Shown here one piece after another: positions 26,685 to 36,521 of a stretch of DNA of 64,000 bases. This DNA comes from Opitutaceae bacterium TAV5. Lineage in GTDB: Bacteria; Verrucomicrobiota; Verrucomicrobiia; Opitutales; Opitutaceae. Numbering within the stretch: position 1 is the first letter of the stretch; every line of letters begins with the position of its first letter. A program made the position numbers and the translations under genes. Below the pieces are notes generated by a model. It made no database searches. It was not told the DNA's origin and was given only the letters and a program-made list of their open reading frames with translations. The stretch covers positions 6,309,001 through 6,373,000 of the forward strand of contig CP007053.1 of NCBI GenBank assembly GCA_000242935.3. Reading direction: 5' to 3'.

Positions 26685-27377
26685 TCAGGGAACGACGTCG
26701 CGCAGCAGCACGCGGCCTTCCATCAGCGGGCGTGCGAGCAGCGGTTCGAGGATGCCGCCGAGGGCCTGACTGTCGGGCTGGGCGAGGTGGGCGTCGTGGG
26801 CGGCCTTGGTCGTCCAGCGTTCGAAAAGCACGAGGGTGTCGGGATCTCCGGGCACTTCATGCAGGGAAAAGAGCAGGCAGCCGGGGCGCTGTCTGATCTC
26901 GGGGATGTTGGACCAGGTGGCCAGGAAGGCGTCGCGCGCGCCGGGCTTGAGCTTGAAGATCACCCCGACGTTGGAGGTGGGTCCGGGGTCGGCGACCGGC
27001 AGGACTTCGGCGGGGGGAACGGGATGCAGGTCCCGGATCGGGAGGTTTTCCGCCTCGGATACGCTGGTGGAGGCGGCAGCCTGCACCGCTTTCAGGTGCG
27101 GGGTCTGCATGTGCGCGTCGAGGGCGGCCTGGCTTTTCCAGCGTTCGTAAAGGTAGAGCGTGTCCGGCTGCGCGCGATCCTCGAAGGCGGTGAAGGAGAT
27201 GTTGCCGGGCTCGAGGCGGGACTGGCGCACGTTTTCCGCCATGACGGAGAGGAACGTTTCCTTGTGTCCGGGCTTGAGCTGGAGACGCACGAAGAGCTCG
27301 ACCGTCCCGGAGGCGGCGAGGCCGCCGGCCGCGCAAAACGACGAGGCGGCAAACAGGGTGACGATGGTTTTGATCAT
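26685..27377 (-). CDS. secreted protein with two antibiotic-biosynthesis-monooxygenase (ABM) domains
   Basis: The 230 residues begin with a signal peptide (TIVTLFAASSFCAAGGLAA), followed by two ABM dimeric alpha-beta barrel domains. In the first, VELFVRLQLKPGHKETF leads to LYLYERWKSQAALDAHM. In the second, VIFKLKPGARDAF leads to LVLFERWTTKAAHDAHL. ABM proteins act on small aromatic or quinone-like substrates or serve as folding scaffolds; a periplasmic tandem copy is unusual. The frame is open to 27434, but the signal peptide fixes the start at 27377. It is the first gene of the minus-strand group and diverges from the GntR/LacI hybrid regulator gene. Confidence 0.85.
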   Translation of the reverse strand: MIKTIVTLFAASSFCAAGGLAASGTVELFVRLQLKPGHKETFLSVMAENVRQSRLEPGNISFTAFEDRAQPDTLYLYERWKSQAALDAHMQTPHLKAVQAAASTSVSEAENLPIRDLHPVPPAEVLPVADPGPTSNVGVIFKLKPGARDAFLATWSNIPEIRQRPGCLLFSLHEVPGDPDTLVLFERWTTKAAHDAHLAQPDSQALGGILEPLLARPLMEGRVLLRDVVP

Positions 27378-27545
27378 GATGGAATCAGGTGAAAAAAGTG
27401 AAGGACGCGGTCTGAACCGGCGCTGGACGGTCAAATCGGCAACCTGACTTAGTTTTCAAACAAAGCTGTATCATTGTCAAATTGGGCGGGGAGTTTGTTC
27501 CCTTCTTCCTCCCAGCATACCGCCTCGTCACCGTTCCGGGTTGCT

Positions 27546-27564
27546 TTTTGAATTAAAATCAAAA
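27546..27564. promoter_or_regulatory. candidate operator palindrome before the GntR/LacI regulator
   Basis: TTTTGA and TCAAAA are inverted around ATTAAAA, 18 bases before the regulator ATG at 27583. The flanking GC/GC extends the symmetry with a one-base offset. It is AT-rich in GC-rich DNA and lies in the divergent region, so autoregulation is plausible. Confidence 0.5.
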
Positions 27565-27582
27565 GCTGTTATATCAACTTCT

Positions 27583-28734
27583 ATGAAATCCGTGTCATTC
27601 AGATATCGCCAGATCTTCGAGACGCTCTTCAACGAACTGGGATCGGGCGTCTTTCGGCCGGGTCAAAAAATGCCCAGCGAGGCGGACCTGGTGAAACGCT
27701 TCGGCGTCTCGCGTGTGACCGTCGGACGCGCGCTGCGGGAGCTGCAATTGCAGGGGCTCGTGGAGCGGAGGGCGGGCTCCGGCACCTACGCAAGGGCCGG
27801 GGCGGCCTCGGGATTCACTTTTGGGCTGATCGTGCCGGACCTCTTCCGGGGCGAGATTTTCGAGCCGATCTGCCGGGGTCTGGCCGAGGCTCCCCGCGCC
27901 GCCAACCATGTCCTGCTCTGGGGACATGGCGCCACGGATGCCTCCGCGGAAGACCGGAGCGAGCAGGCCCTCAACCTGTGCGCGCAATATATCAACCGGC
28001 GGGTGTCGGGCGTGTTCTTTTGCCCGGTGGATGCACCGCCGCCGGAGGACCGCGTCAACGAGCAGGTGCTCGCCGCCCTGGAAAAGGCGCGGATTCCGGT
28101 CGTGCTGCTCGACCGCGATTGCGTCCCCTACCCGCGCCGCACCCGGCACGATCTGGTCGGCATCGACCACCGGCGCGTGGCGCACCGGGCCGCGAAACAC
28201 CTGATCGACCTGGGAGCCCGCCGGATCGCTTTCGCCGCCTACACGACCCCGGCCGAATCGATCCGGATGCGTATCGCGGGGTATGCGGACGCCTTGAAGG
28301 CCGCCGGGCCGTCGATGAACGCACCCGTCGTGGTGACTCTCGATCAGGATACCCCGCAAAGAAACATGGAGGCCCTGCGGAACCTGGAGGTGGAGGGCCT
28401 GGTGTGCGCCAACGACCCTACCGCCGGGCTGGCGATGCACGGCTTGAGGGCGCTGGGCAAACGGGTGCCCAGGGACGTGCGCATCGTGGGCATCGACGAT
28501 GTGCGTTACGCCGCGTTGCTTCCCGTGCCGCTTACCACCCTTCGCCAGCCTTGCCGCGAGATCGGCATCGCCGCCATGTCCGCGATGCTGGAGCGTCTGG
28601 TCCGTCCCGACATCCCGGCGCGCGACATTCTGCTGGAATGTCCGCTCATCGTGCGCGACTCCTGCGGAGCGAAAAAAGCGCCCGGCCATGTATCCGAGGA
28701 GACCATACGCCACAAAGCATCCGCCGGTGAATAA
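27583..28734 (+). CDS. GntR-type HTH / LacI-type sensor hybrid regulator
   Basis: The 383-residue regulator has an N-terminal GntR winged helix (FRPGQKMPSEADLVKRFG, then VSRVTVGRALRELQLQGLV and RRAGSGTYAR). A periplasmic-binding-protein-like sensor of the LacI type follows (FGLIVPDLFRG, PVVLLDRD, GIDHRRVAHRAAKHLID, GLVCANDPTAGLAMHGL, VRIVGIDDVRYAALLPVPLTTLRQP). Such hybrids (AraR-like) usually sense sugars. A TTG at 27541 would overlap the candidate operator, so the ATG at 27583 is preferred. It diverges from the secreted ABM/Yellow/AKR group and lies about 1.2 kb before the GH95 gene. Either could be its target. Confidence 0.88.
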   Translation: MKSVSFRYRQIFETLFNELGSGVFRPGQKMPSEADLVKRFGVSRVTVGRALRELQLQGLVERRAGSGTYARAGAASGFTFGLIVPDLFRGEIFEPICRGLAEAPRAANHVLLWGHGATDASAEDRSEQALNLCAQYINRRVSGVFFCPVDAPPPEDRVNEQVLAALEKARIPVVLLDRDCVPYPRRTRHDLVGIDHRRVAHRAAKHLIDLGARRIAFAAYTTPAESIRMRIAGYADALKAAGPSMNAPVVVTLDQDTPQRNMEALRNLEVEGLVCANDPTAGLAMHGLRALGKRVPRDVRIVGIDDVRYAALLPVPLTTLRQPCREIGIAAMSAMLERLVRPDIPARDILLECPLIVRDSCGAKKAPGHVSEETIRHKASAGE

Positions 28735-28737
28735 AGA

Positions 28738-28759
28738 TCCCCGGGGCAAGCTCCGGGGA
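28738..28759. terminator. hairpin after the GntR/LacI regulator
   Basis: TCCCCGG (28738-28744) pairs with CCGGGGA (28753-28759) around an 8-base loop, four bases after the stop codon. There is no long T-run. Confidence 0.5.
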
Positions 28760-28930
28760 ATTGGACCCAAGCGAATAAAGCCCCGCACTCCGCTCTTCAT
28801 CGGCTTCCCCCTCCAGGAGGGCAACCTCCCGAAGGTTCACAACCAGCGGAAGGCGGTTCGATACAGCGAGCTCCACGAACGATCCGGCGACGCCGGTCCG
28901 GGCTGTTCGCGACAACCTGCCCGACGCCGC

Positions 28931-29221
28931 TCAGGAGCCCGTGGCGCCGTGAGGCGCTTCCAGCGCCTTCGATTCGGGCGAACCCTTCTCCCGCAGGAAA
29001 ATGCTCAGGACCACCATCGAGCCGATGGCGAGAAACTCGCTTTGCCAGTTCTGGAACGATTCGAACCAGAACTGCGCGCCGCCCAGATGCTCCGCAACGG
29101 AGACAGGCGCTTCGCCCTGCCATGCGCGTTCCCTGTTTTCCAGCCGGGTGCTGCCGGAGCCGGAGCGGCCGCTGGCGGCGGCAGGATCCGCAGGACCGGA
29201 AGAGGAAAAGGTGACCGGCAT
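28931..29221 (-). pseudogene. truncated DUF6766-like gene
   Basis: Residues ~45-96 of this 96-residue frame resemble the C-terminal half of DUF6766 proteins (FWFESFQNWQSEFLAIGSM, then VVLSIFLREKGSPESKAL). The N-terminal membrane helix and the following loop of the family are absent; the first 40 residues are low-complexity Ser/Gly/Ala. No membrane-type sequence was found in the other two frames upstream, so this looks like a deletion rather than a frameshift. It lies 15 bases downstream of a small conserved gene. It may still be translated. Confidence 0.5.
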
Positions 29222-29236
29222 GGTCGGGCGGTTCGT

Positions 29237-29638
29237 TCACTCCGGACCGGATCGCCGCCGGTCGCGGCGGCGGGCGGCCAGCATCTGGTCGTGTTGCGCC
29301 TCTTCGACGCCTTCGATCGCGAGGCGCTCGCTGGTCGCCTGTTCGTCCGGTTCGTCTTGCGAAGGGACTTCCCGGCCCGGGTTGTCGGCGGGTTCGGCCG
29401 GATCGCGGCTGATACCCCCGGTGCCTTCCGCGTCCGCAAGGGTGCCTTCCGGCAGATGGTCGCCCCTCAATTCGAGCCGGCTGCGCCGCCTGTCCCCGTC
29501 GGTCACCTGCGCCGCGGAACGGCCGTCGATCAGGGCGAGTTCACGGGCGCGAAGCTCGATGGCTTCGGCGGTCACCTCGTCGGCACGTTTGCCATGGCGG
29601 AGGATACGGCCGGTTGGACTGGTGGTTTCTTTTTTCAT
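29237..29638 (-). CDS. small conserved-looking hydrophilic protein
   Basis: The protein of 133 residues is strongly charged and has no signal peptide or membrane segment. Its core reads ADEVTAEAIELRARELALID and then AQVTDGDRRRSRLELRG, an amphipathic helix followed by a DGDR loop; the middle is Glu/Asp/Pro-rich. I do not recognise a named family. An in-frame ATG at 29836 would add a hydrophobic segment; 29638 was chosen because the clear sequence starts there (MKKETTSPTGR). The truncated DUF6766 gene follows after 15 bases. Confidence 0.45.
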   Translation of the reverse strand: MKKETTSPTGRILRHGKRADEVTAEAIELRARELALIDGRSAAQVTDGDRRRSRLELRGDHLPEGTLADAEGTGGISRDPAEPADNPGREVPSQDEPDEQATSERLAIEGVEEAQHDQMLAARRRDRRRSGPE

Positions 29639-29925
29639 GGCCGGAACGGCAAACGGCGCCGCCAGGGGCAAGGGACGAGACAGGACGAGGACGATAAACG
29701 CTCCCGCCCGCAGCGCCAAGCGGACGCCTTCCCGGCGTGACGATGGGGGATTCTCCGAAAGCGCGCCGGGAAATATCGCCTGACCGGCCCGAACGAATCT
29801 CCCGGGAGTGGTTTCCGGCTTCGCTGCCGGAGTCACGCGGAGACATTTTGCGGCAGGCCCGGAAAAGCCGGTTGAAGCTCCCCCGCCCCGCCTTCATGGA
29901 GTAAGCGAATATTTCCACTCACTCG

Positions 29926-32445
29926 ATGCCTGACGCACTCCCCGACCCGTTCACTTCCCTCTGGTTTGACCAGCCTGCGCAACAGGACTGGAATCGCGCG
30001 CTGCCCATCGGCAACGGCCGTTTCGGCGCCATGATCTACGGCAACATCGTCGCCGAACGCCTCCAGCTCAACGAAGACTCGCTCTGGAACGGCGGCCCGC
30101 GCGACCGTCGCAACCCTGACGCCCGCGAGCACCTCCCGGTCCTCCGCCAGCTCCTCGCCGACGGGCGGCTCGCCGCCGCCCACGACCTCGTGCATGATGC
30201 GCTGGCCGGCATCCCCGACAGCCAGCGCTGCTACGAACCGCTCGCCGACCTGTTCCTCCACTTCGAGCACCCCGGGGCTCCGGTCGCCGTCTCCGCCGAT
30301 GAAATGGCGCTCGCTTCCGGCTATGCCACTCCGCGCTTCGATCCCGCGCTTCTGTCACACTACCGTCGCGCCCTCGATCTGCGCACGGCCGTCATGTCCG
30401 TGGACTACACTCTCAACAACACGTCGTATGCCCGCCGCCACCTCGCCAGCACCGTCGACCAGGTGATCGCCCTCCACCTTCGCGCCGGTCGCCCCGGCGG
30501 CCTCACCCTTCGCCTCCGCCTCGAACGCGGCCCGCGCGAAAGCTACTCCACCCGTTATGCCGACACGGTCGGCTTCGTCGCCGACGCCGCCCGGGAGCCC
30601 GCCGATGCCCGCACGTCCCCCGCGCTCCTGCTCCGCGGCCGCGCCGGCGGCGAGGACGGCGTGCGTTTCGCCGTCGGCCTGCGCGCCCGGATCGCGGGCG
30701 GCGCGCTCCGCCGTATCGGGGAAACGCTCTGCATCGACGCCGCCGATTCCGTCACTCTCGTGCTCGCCGCCGCCACCACTTTCCGCGAGGACGACCCCGC
30801 CGCGTTTGTCATCGGGCGCACCGGCGCCGCGCTCGCCCGCGGCTGGGATAAAATCCGCGCCGACCACGAGCGTGAATATCGCTCCCGCTTCGACCGCGCC
30901 TCCCTCACGCTCGGCGCGCCCGCCGCCGCCGAAGCCGGGGCGGGATCAATCCCCGTCGATCTCCGGCTCAAGCGCGCCCGCGAGTCCGGCGGCGACCCGG
31001 TGCTGGCGTCACTCTATTTCAACTACGCGCGCTACCTGCTCATCTCCTCCAGCCGCCCCGGCAGCCTCCCGGCCAACCTGCAGGGGCTCTGGAACGCCGA
31101 CTTCTGGCCGTCGTGGGGCTCCAAATACACGATCAACATCAACACCGAGATGAACTACTGGATCGCGGAGCCGGCCAACCTCGCCGACTGCCACCAGCCG
31201 CTCTTCGATCATCTCGGGCGCGTCGTCGAATCCGGCCGCGAGACCGCGCGAGTCATGTACGGCTGCCGCGGTTTTGTCGCCCACCACAATACCGATCTCT
31301 GGGCCGACACCTGCCCGACCGATCGCAATGCCGGCGCCTCCTACTGGACGATTGGCGGCGCCTGGCTCGTGCTGCATGCGTGGGACCGTTTTGACTACGA
31401 CCGCGATCCCGGCTCGCTCGCCGCCGCTTACGCCCTGCTCCGGGAAGCCTCCCTGTTCTTTCTCGATTTCCTCATCGAGGACGCCCGCGGTCGCCTCGTG
31501 CTCTCGCCCACCTGCTCACCGGAAAACACCTACCGCCTTCCCAACGGGGAAGCCGGCGTTCTTTGCGCCGGCTGCACGATGGACAGCCAGCTTCTTTCCA
31601 TCCTCTTCCGCCGCACCGCCCAGGCCGCGCAGCTCCTCGGCCGGCGTCCGCTCGCTGCCGCCGCCATCGCCGGGGATCACGATTTTCTCGCGCGGGTCGC
31701 CGCTGCCGCCGCCCGGCTCCCGCAACCCGCCGTGGGCCGCCATGGTCAGTTGCTCGAATGGCTTGAAGACTACGAGGAGCTCGATCCGCAGCATCGCCAT
31801 GTCTCGCACGCCTTCGGGCTGCATCCGGGCGATCTCATTTCCCCTCGCCGCACCCCCGACCTTGCCCGCGCCATCCGCGTGACCCTCGAACGTCGCGGAG
31901 ATGCCGGCACCGGCTGGTGCATGGCCTGGAAAGCCTGCATGTGGGCCCGCCTCGGCGACGGCGAACGCGCCCACCGCCTCCTCGGCAATCTCCTCGCGCC
32001 CGTCGAAACCGTCTCCCTCGCCAACCGCGACACGGCCTACGAAGACGGCGGCACCTACCCGAATCTTTTCTGCGCGCACCCGCCGTTCCAGATCGACGGC
32101 AATTTCGGCGGCGCCGCCGCGATCCTCGAGATGCTGCTGCAAAGCCACGAGACGGAACCCGACGCGGACGCGCCCGACGCTCCCCTCGGCCTGCCGGTGA
32201 TCCATCTGCTCCCCGCGTTGCCTTCCGCCTGGCCCGCCGGTTCCTTCCGGGGTTTCCGTGCGCGCGGCGGCTGCGAGGTGGACCTGCAATGGGAAGCCGC
32301 CACGCCCGTGCACGTCGCGCTGCGCGCATCAACCGCCACCAGCGTCTGCGTCCGCCACGGCGATGTCCTGAAAAAACTCCGCCTGCAACCCGGCGCGGAA
32401 ACGGTCCTCGCCGGCCCCGGCCTCGAACTCCGGGCCGAAAGCTGA
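29926..32445 (+). CDS. GH95 family glycoside hydrolase (alpha-L-fucosidase-like)
   Basis: This 839-residue enzyme is predicted to cleave alpha-1,2-fucosides or alpha-L-galactosides by inversion. The N-terminal domain starts LWFDQPAQQDWNRALPIGNG, with RFGAMIYGN and LQLNEDSLWNGGPRD, the hallmark of GH95. The (alpha/alpha)6 catalytic barrel holds LQGLWNADFWPSWGSKYTIN, NTEMNYWIAEPANL, VAHHNTDLWADTCP and LSPTCSPENTYRLPNGE. The late QIDGNFGGAAAILEMLLQS is also diagnostic. No signal peptide is visible, so it probably acts in the cytoplasm on imported oligosaccharides. It stands alone between the DUF6766 remnant and the ComM-like gene. Confidence 0.94.
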   Translation: MPDALPDPFTSLWFDQPAQQDWNRALPIGNGRFGAMIYGNIVAERLQLNEDSLWNGGPRDRRNPDAREHLPVLRQLLADGRLAAAHDLVHDALAGIPDSQRCYEPLADLFLHFEHPGAPVAVSADEMALASGYATPRFDPALLSHYRRALDLRTAVMSVDYTLNNTSYARRHLASTVDQVIALHLRAGRPGGLTLRLRLERGPRESYSTRYADTVGFVADAAREPADARTSPALLLRGRAGGEDGVRFAVGLRARIAGGALRRIGETLCIDAADSVTLVLAAATTFREDDPAAFVIGRTGAALARGWDKIRADHEREYRSRFDRASLTLGAPAAAEAGAGSIPVDLRLKRARESGGDPVLASLYFNYARYLLISSSRPGSLPANLQGLWNADFWPSWGSKYTININTEMNYWIAEPANLADCHQPLFDHLGRVVESGRETARVMYGCRGFVAHHNTDLWADTCPTDRNAGASYWTIGGAWLVLHAWDRFDYDRDPGSLAAAYALLREASLFFLDFLIEDARGRLVLSPTCSPENTYRLPNGEAGVLCAGCTMDSQLLSILFRRTAQAAQLLGRRPLAAAAIAGDHDFLARVAAAAARLPQPAVGRHGQLLEWLEDYEELDPQHRHVSHAFGLHPGDLISPRRTPDLARAIRVTLERRGDAGTGWCMAWKACMWARLGDGERAHRLLGNLLAPVETVSLANRDTAYEDGGTYPNLFCAHPPFQIDGNFGGAAAILEMLLQSHETEPDADAPDAPLGLPVIHLLPALPSAWPAGSFRGFRARGGCEVDLQWEAATPVHVALRASTATSVCVRHGDVLKKLRLQPGAETVLAGPGLELRAES

Positions 32446-32514
32446 AACGCGATGCGGGCGCGGTGTGCAAAACCTTGATTCCCGCAGGCCATTTCTGCCT
32501 AATCGCGGCCCCTC

Positions 32515-34065
32515 ATGTTATCGACTCTTCTTTCCGCCGCCCTCAATGGCATCGAAGCCCAGCCCGTCCATATCGAGGTCAATACCGGCGAGCGGGGCGA
32601 ATGGAAGCTTGTCCTGGTCGGGCTCCCGGATTCTGCCGTCAAGGAATCCGGCGACCGCGTTTCCTCCGCTCTCGCCAACAGCGGTTTTTCCCCGCCCCGC
32701 ACGCGCACCACGATCAACCTCGCTCCCGGCGACCTGCGCAAGGAAGGGCCGTTCTACGATCTGCCCATCGCGCTCGGCATGCTCGTCGCCACCGGCCAGG
32801 TGGCCGCGCCCGCCATCGGCGACTACCTGATCGCCGGTGAACTGGCCCTTTCCGGCGCGACCCGCCCCGTGCGCGGCGCGCTCGCCATCGCCCGGCTCGC
32901 CCGCTCGCTCGGTTGCCGCGGGCTCGTGCTCCCGGCCCAGTCCGCCGCCGAAGCCGCCCTCGTCGAAGGGCTCGATGTATTTGCCGTAAAATCCCTCGCC
33001 GAAGCCGCGCAGTTTCTCTCGGGTTCGGGATCGTCAGCAAAACCCCTCGAACCCGTCCGCCATGCCGACGCGCTCCGGCTGCTCCGTTCCTCCGGAGAGC
33101 ATGCCGGCGATTTCGTCGAGGTGAAGGGACAGCAGGCGCTGCGCCGCGCCGTCGAGGTGGCTGTCGCCGGCGGGCACAACCTCATCATGGTCGGCCCGCC
33201 CGGTTCCGGAAAATCCATGATCGCGAAACGCATCCCCTCGATCATGCCCGCTCCCACGCTCGACGAATCGCTCGAAATCCTCGCCATCCATTCGGCGGCG
33301 GGACAGACGATCTCGCACGCCTCGGAATTCGGACGGCGCCCGGTGCGCTCGCCCCACCACACGATTTCCGATGTCGGCCTGCTCGGCGGCGGCGCCATCC
33401 CCGGTCCCGGCGAAATCTCGCTCGCCCATCACGGCGTGCTGTTCCTCGACGAGTTGCCCGAATTCAAACGCTCCGCGCTGGAAGTGCTGCGCCAGCCGCT
33501 CGAGGACGGCGCGGTCACCATCTCGCGCAGCGCCGGCAAGGTCACGCTGCCCTGCGGTTTCATGCTGGTCGCGGCGATGAATCCGTGCCCCTGCGGGTAT
33601 CTCGGCGACCCGAAACACGAGTGCCGTTGCAGTCCGGCCCAGATCCAGCGTTACCGCGCCCGGATCAGCGGTCCGTTGCTGGACCGCATCGACATTCACA
33701 TCGAAGCTCCCGCGCTCGCCATCGGCGAACTCCGCTCCGCCGCTCCCGGCGAATCCTCCGCCGCCGTCCGCGACCGGGTGCAGGCCGCGCGCGACCGGCA
33801 ACTGGCGCGGTTTCACGGCAGCCGCACGCTCGCCAATGCCCGCATGACCCATGCGCAAATCCGCGAACACGTCCCGCTCGACACCACGCTCGGCGATCTC
33901 CTGCAACAGGCCATGGAGCAGCTTTCGTTGTCCGCCCGCGCCTGGGACCGCATCCTCAAGGTCGCCCGCACCATCGCCGACCTCGCCGCCAGCGACCGCG
34001 TCGAAAGCAATCACCTGCTCGAGGCCATCCAGTACCGCAGCCTCGACCGCAACCTGTTTTACTGA
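32515..34065 (+). CDS. comM: YifB/ComM family Mg-chelatase-like AAA ATPase
   Basis: The 516-residue protein follows the ComM plan. An N-terminal Lon-protease-like fold reads [20 protein letters not shown], with [17 protein letters not shown]. The AAA+ domain has Walker [14 protein letters not shown] and Walker [11 protein letters not shown] Cys-rich insertion [17 protein letters not shown] follows, then a C-terminal Mg-chelatase domain ([19 protein letters not shown]). In known ComM the helicase promotes branch migration during natural transformation. Whether this organism takes up DNA cannot be judged from the window. It is 18 bases upstream of the AraC regulator. Confidence 0.95.
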   Translation: MLSTLLSAALNGIEAQPVHIEVNTGERGEWKLVLVGLPDSAVKESGDRVSSALANSGFSPPRTRTTINLAPGDLRKEGPFYDLPIALGMLVATGQVAAPAIGDYLIAGELALSGATRPVRGALAIARLARSLGCRGLVLPAQSAAEAALVEGLDVFAVKSLAEAAQFLSGSGSSAKPLEPVRHADALRLLRSSGEHAGDFVEVKGQQALRRAVEVAVAGGHNLIMVGPPGSGKSMIAKRIPSIMPAPTLDESLEILAIHSAAGQTISHASEFGRRPVRSPHHTISDVGLLGGGAIPGPGEISLAHHGVLFLDELPEFKRSALEVLRQPLEDGAVTISRSAGKVTLPCGFMLVAAMNPCPCGYLGDPKHECRCSPAQIQRYRARISGPLLDRIDIHIEAPALAIGELRSAAPGESSAAVRDRVQAARDRQLARFHGSRTLANARMTHAQIREHVPLDTTLGDLLQQAMEQLSLSARAWDRILKVARTIADLAASDRVESNHLLEAIQYRSLDRNLFY

Positions 34066-34083
34066 ATCCGAACGGAAGCTGAA

Positions 34084-35004
34084 ATGGCCCTGCTCGCCCA
34101 AGGCATCGACTACTTCGGCCCGGACGGCTTCCCCGTCACCGTCCGGCGCGCCACCGCCACCCGGCCTCCCGGCAAACCGTCGCACCCGCACGACTACACG
34201 GAAACCGAACACTGGCACGACTTCTGCGAACTCGTCATCGTGGCGGGCGGACGCGGCCAGCACCTCCTCGAAGGCGAATCGTTTTTTGTATCCACCGGCG
34301 ACGTTTTTGTCGTCCAGGGCCGTCAGGTTCACTGTTTCCGTGAACGCGACGGGCTGGCGCTGATCAACGTGATGTACGATCCGGCCCGCCTCCCCCTCCC
34401 CTTCGGGCTGCTCCGGCGCCTGCCCGGCTACAGCGCGCTTTTCATGCTGGAGCCGACCTTTCGCAGCGCGCACCGCTTCTCGAGCCGGCTCCATCTCGGG
34501 CGCCGCGACCTCGGCAGCGCGGAGACACTCGTGGAACGGATCGAGACGGAGTCCTCGCAGGGTCAGGACGGCCACGAAGCCGTGCTCCTCGGCCTGCTCG
34601 TCGAACTCATGGTTTTCCTCTCCCGACGCTACGGAGAAAGCGACGCCACCGAAAGCCGCGCCCTGCTCCGGATCGGGCAGTTTGTCAGCATGCTCGAACA
34701 GCGGTTCCGTGAACCGTGGACGCTGGAGCAACTCGCGTCCCGCGCGCATCTTTCGCGCACGAATCTGTTGCGTATCTTCCGGAAGGCCACCGGCCAGTCC
34801 CCCATCGATTTTCTCATCGGCCTGCGCATCGAGGCAGCCCGGCGCCTGCTGCGCCAGAGCGATCTCGACATCACCGCCATCGCGCTCGAATGCGGCTTTT
34901 CCGACAGCAACTATTTCGCCCGCCAGTTCCGGCAAGTCTGCGGATTGACTCCGACCGCCTATCGCCGCCAGACGCGAGGAGCCGCGCCCGGGAAACCCGC
35001 GTAG
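34084..35004 (+). CDS. AraC family transcriptional regulator
   Basis: The 306-residue regulator has a cupin sugar-binding domain (HPHDYTETEHWHDFCELVIV, GQHLLEGESFFVSTGDVFVV). A C-terminal double helix-turn-helix follows: WTLEQLASRAHLSRTNLLRIF and ITAIALECGFSDSNYFARQF. It lies directly upstream of xylose isomerase on the same strand and probably controls that carbohydrate group, as AraC-type XylR proteins do. The gene ends at a very C-rich tract (35006-35034). Confidence 0.92.
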   Translation: MALLAQGIDYFGPDGFPVTVRRATATRPPGKPSHPHDYTETEHWHDFCELVIVAGGRGQHLLEGESFFVSTGDVFVVQGRQVHCFRERDGLALINVMYDPARLPLPFGLLRRLPGYSALFMLEPTFRSAHRFSSRLHLGRRDLGSAETLVERIETESSQGQDGHEAVLLGLLVELMVFLSRRYGESDATESRALLRIGQFVSMLEQRFREPWTLEQLASRAHLSRTNLLRIFRKATGQSPIDFLIGLRIEAARRLLRQSDLDITAIALECGFSDSNYFARQFRQVCGLTPTAYRRQTRGAAPGKPA

Positions 35005-35005
35005 T

Positions 35006-35034
35006 CCCCCCCTCCCCCCCCTCCCCCCCCTCCC
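35006..35034 (-). repeat. C-tract with G-quadruplex potential
   Basis: The + strand reads C7-T-C8-T-C8-T-C3 immediately after the AraC stop, so the minus strand has four G-runs separated by single A residues. It could form a G-quadruplex or act as a slippage site. Confidence 0.65.
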
Positions 35035-35152
35035 TGCGCACGGCCCGATGCGCCCCTGTCCGATCCTGCTAACCGGACCGCCGGAATGGTCTTTTTGTGA
35101 AAGCAACCGGGCCGCCCTTCCTGTTATACTCGCGCGGACATTTTTTATCCAA

Positions 35153-35176
35153 CCTCCCAACCTCCCGACCTCCCGC
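35153..35176 (+). repeat. three 8-base CCTCCCRN repeats before xylA
   Basis: CCTCCCAA, CCTCCCGA and CCTCCCGC follow one another, ending seven bases before the xylA ATG at 35184. A purine-rich ribosome binding site is therefore absent. Confidence 0.6.
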
Positions 35177-35183
35177 ACCCGCC

Positions 35184-36521
35184 ATGAAAACCACCAGACT
35201 CACCCTCGGCACAAAAACCTTTTTCCCCGAAATCGGCCGCATCGCGTATGAAGGCCCCGAAAGCACCAACCCGCTCGCCTTCCGTTATTATCAGGCCGAC
35301 CGCCTCGTCGCCGGCCGTCCCTTGCAGGACCTGATGCGCTTCGCCGTCGCGTACTGGCACAGTTTCTGTGCCAATGGCACCGATCCCTTCGGCGCGGCCA
35401 CGCGCCCTCTCCCCTGGCTCGCCGCCGCCGATCCCGTCCGGCGCGCCCGCGACAAGATGGACGCCGCCTTCGAATTCATCACCAAGCTCGGCGCGCCGTA
35501 TTACTGTTTCCATGACATCGATCTCGTGGACGAAGCCCCGACGCTCGCCGAATCCGAAAAACGCCTCCAGGCCATCGTCGACTACGCGAAAGAGAAGCAG
35601 GCCGCCTCCGGCGTAAAACTCCTCTGGGGCACCGCCAACCTCTTCAGCCACCCGCGCTACATGAACGGCGCCGCCACCAGCCCCGAGTTTCCGGTCCTCG
35701 CCCGCGCCGGCGGCCAGCTCAAGTCCGCCATCGATGCCACCCTCGCGCTCGGCGGCGAGAGCTATGTTTTCTGGGGCGGACGCGAAGGCTACATGTCGCT
35801 CCTCAACACCGACATGAAGCGCGAGCGCGCCCACTTCGCCCGCTTCCTCACGATCGCCCGCGACTACGCCCGCGCCCAGGGCTTCAAGGGCAAGTTCTTC
35901 ATCGAGCCCAAACCCTGCGAACCGACCAAGCACCAGTACGATTACGACGCCGCCACGGTCATCGGCTTCCTACGCGAGTTCGACCTGCTGGCCGACTTCC
36001 GGCTCAACATCGAGGTCAACCACGCCACGCTCGCCGGCCACACCTTTCCGCACGAGTTGCAGGTCGCCGCCGACGCCGGCCTCCTCGGCAGCATCGATGC
36101 CAACCGCGGCGACGCCCAGAACGGCTGGGATACCGACCAGTTTCCCGTCGACCCCCTCGAGCTGACCGAGGCCATGGCGATCATCCTTCAGGCCGGCGGC
36201 TTCACGCATGGCGGCATCAATTTCGACGCCAAAATCCGCCGCAACTCGACCGATATCGAGGATCTCTTCATCGCCCATATCGCCGGCATGGATGCCTTCG
36301 CCCGCGCCGCCATCGCCGCCGAAAAGCTGCTCGGGGAGTCGCCGCTCCCCGCCATGAAAAAGCAGCGGTACGCCACCTTCGACAGCGGTGCCGGGCTTTC
36401 TTATGAAAAAGGCGAACTCTCGCTTGTCGATCTCCACCGCATCGCCCACGAACAGGGCGAGGTGACACCGCGCAGCGGCAAACAGGAACTCTGCGAAAGC
36501 ATCCTGCTGCGCTACACATGA
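35184..36521 (+). CDS. xylA: xylose isomerase
   Basis: This metal-dependent isomerase converts D-xylose to D-xylulose (and glucose to fructose). The 445 residues match the class II form. Landmarks are [12 protein letters not shown] with the catalytic H110, [17 protein letters not shown] (metal-binding Glu and Lys), [14 protein letters not shown] and [15 protein letters not shown] with [13 protein letters not shown]. The frame extends to 35097 through pyrimidine-rich repeats; the ATG at 35184 gives the usual N-terminus. The stop overlaps the ATG of the VC0807 gene (ATGA). No xylulokinase gene is visible nearby. Confidence 0.95.
   Translation: MKTTRLTLGTKTFFPEIGRIAYEGPESTNPLAFRYYQADRLVAGRPLQDLMRFAVAYWHSFCANGTDPFGAATRPLPWLAAADPVRRARDKMDAAFEFITKLGAPYYCFHDIDLVDEAPTLAESEKRLQAIVDYAKEKQAASGVKLLWGTANLFSHPRYMNGAATSPEFPVLARAGGQLKSAIDATLALGGESYVFWGGREGYMSLLNTDMKRERAHFARFLTIARDYARAQGFKGKFFIEPKPCEPTKHQYDYDAATVIGFLREFDLLADFRLNIEVNHATLAGHTFPHELQVAADAGLLGSIDANRGDAQNGWDTDQFPVDPLELTEAMAIILQAGGFTHGGINFDAKIRRNSTDIEDLFIAHIAGMDAFARAAIAAEKLLGESPLPAMKKQRYATFDSGAGLSYEKGELSLVDLHRIAHEQGEVTPRSGKQELCESILLRYT

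Noticed and set aside
35006-35034. CRISPR-like array
   Set aside because: Simple C-tract with single-base interruptions; no spacers.
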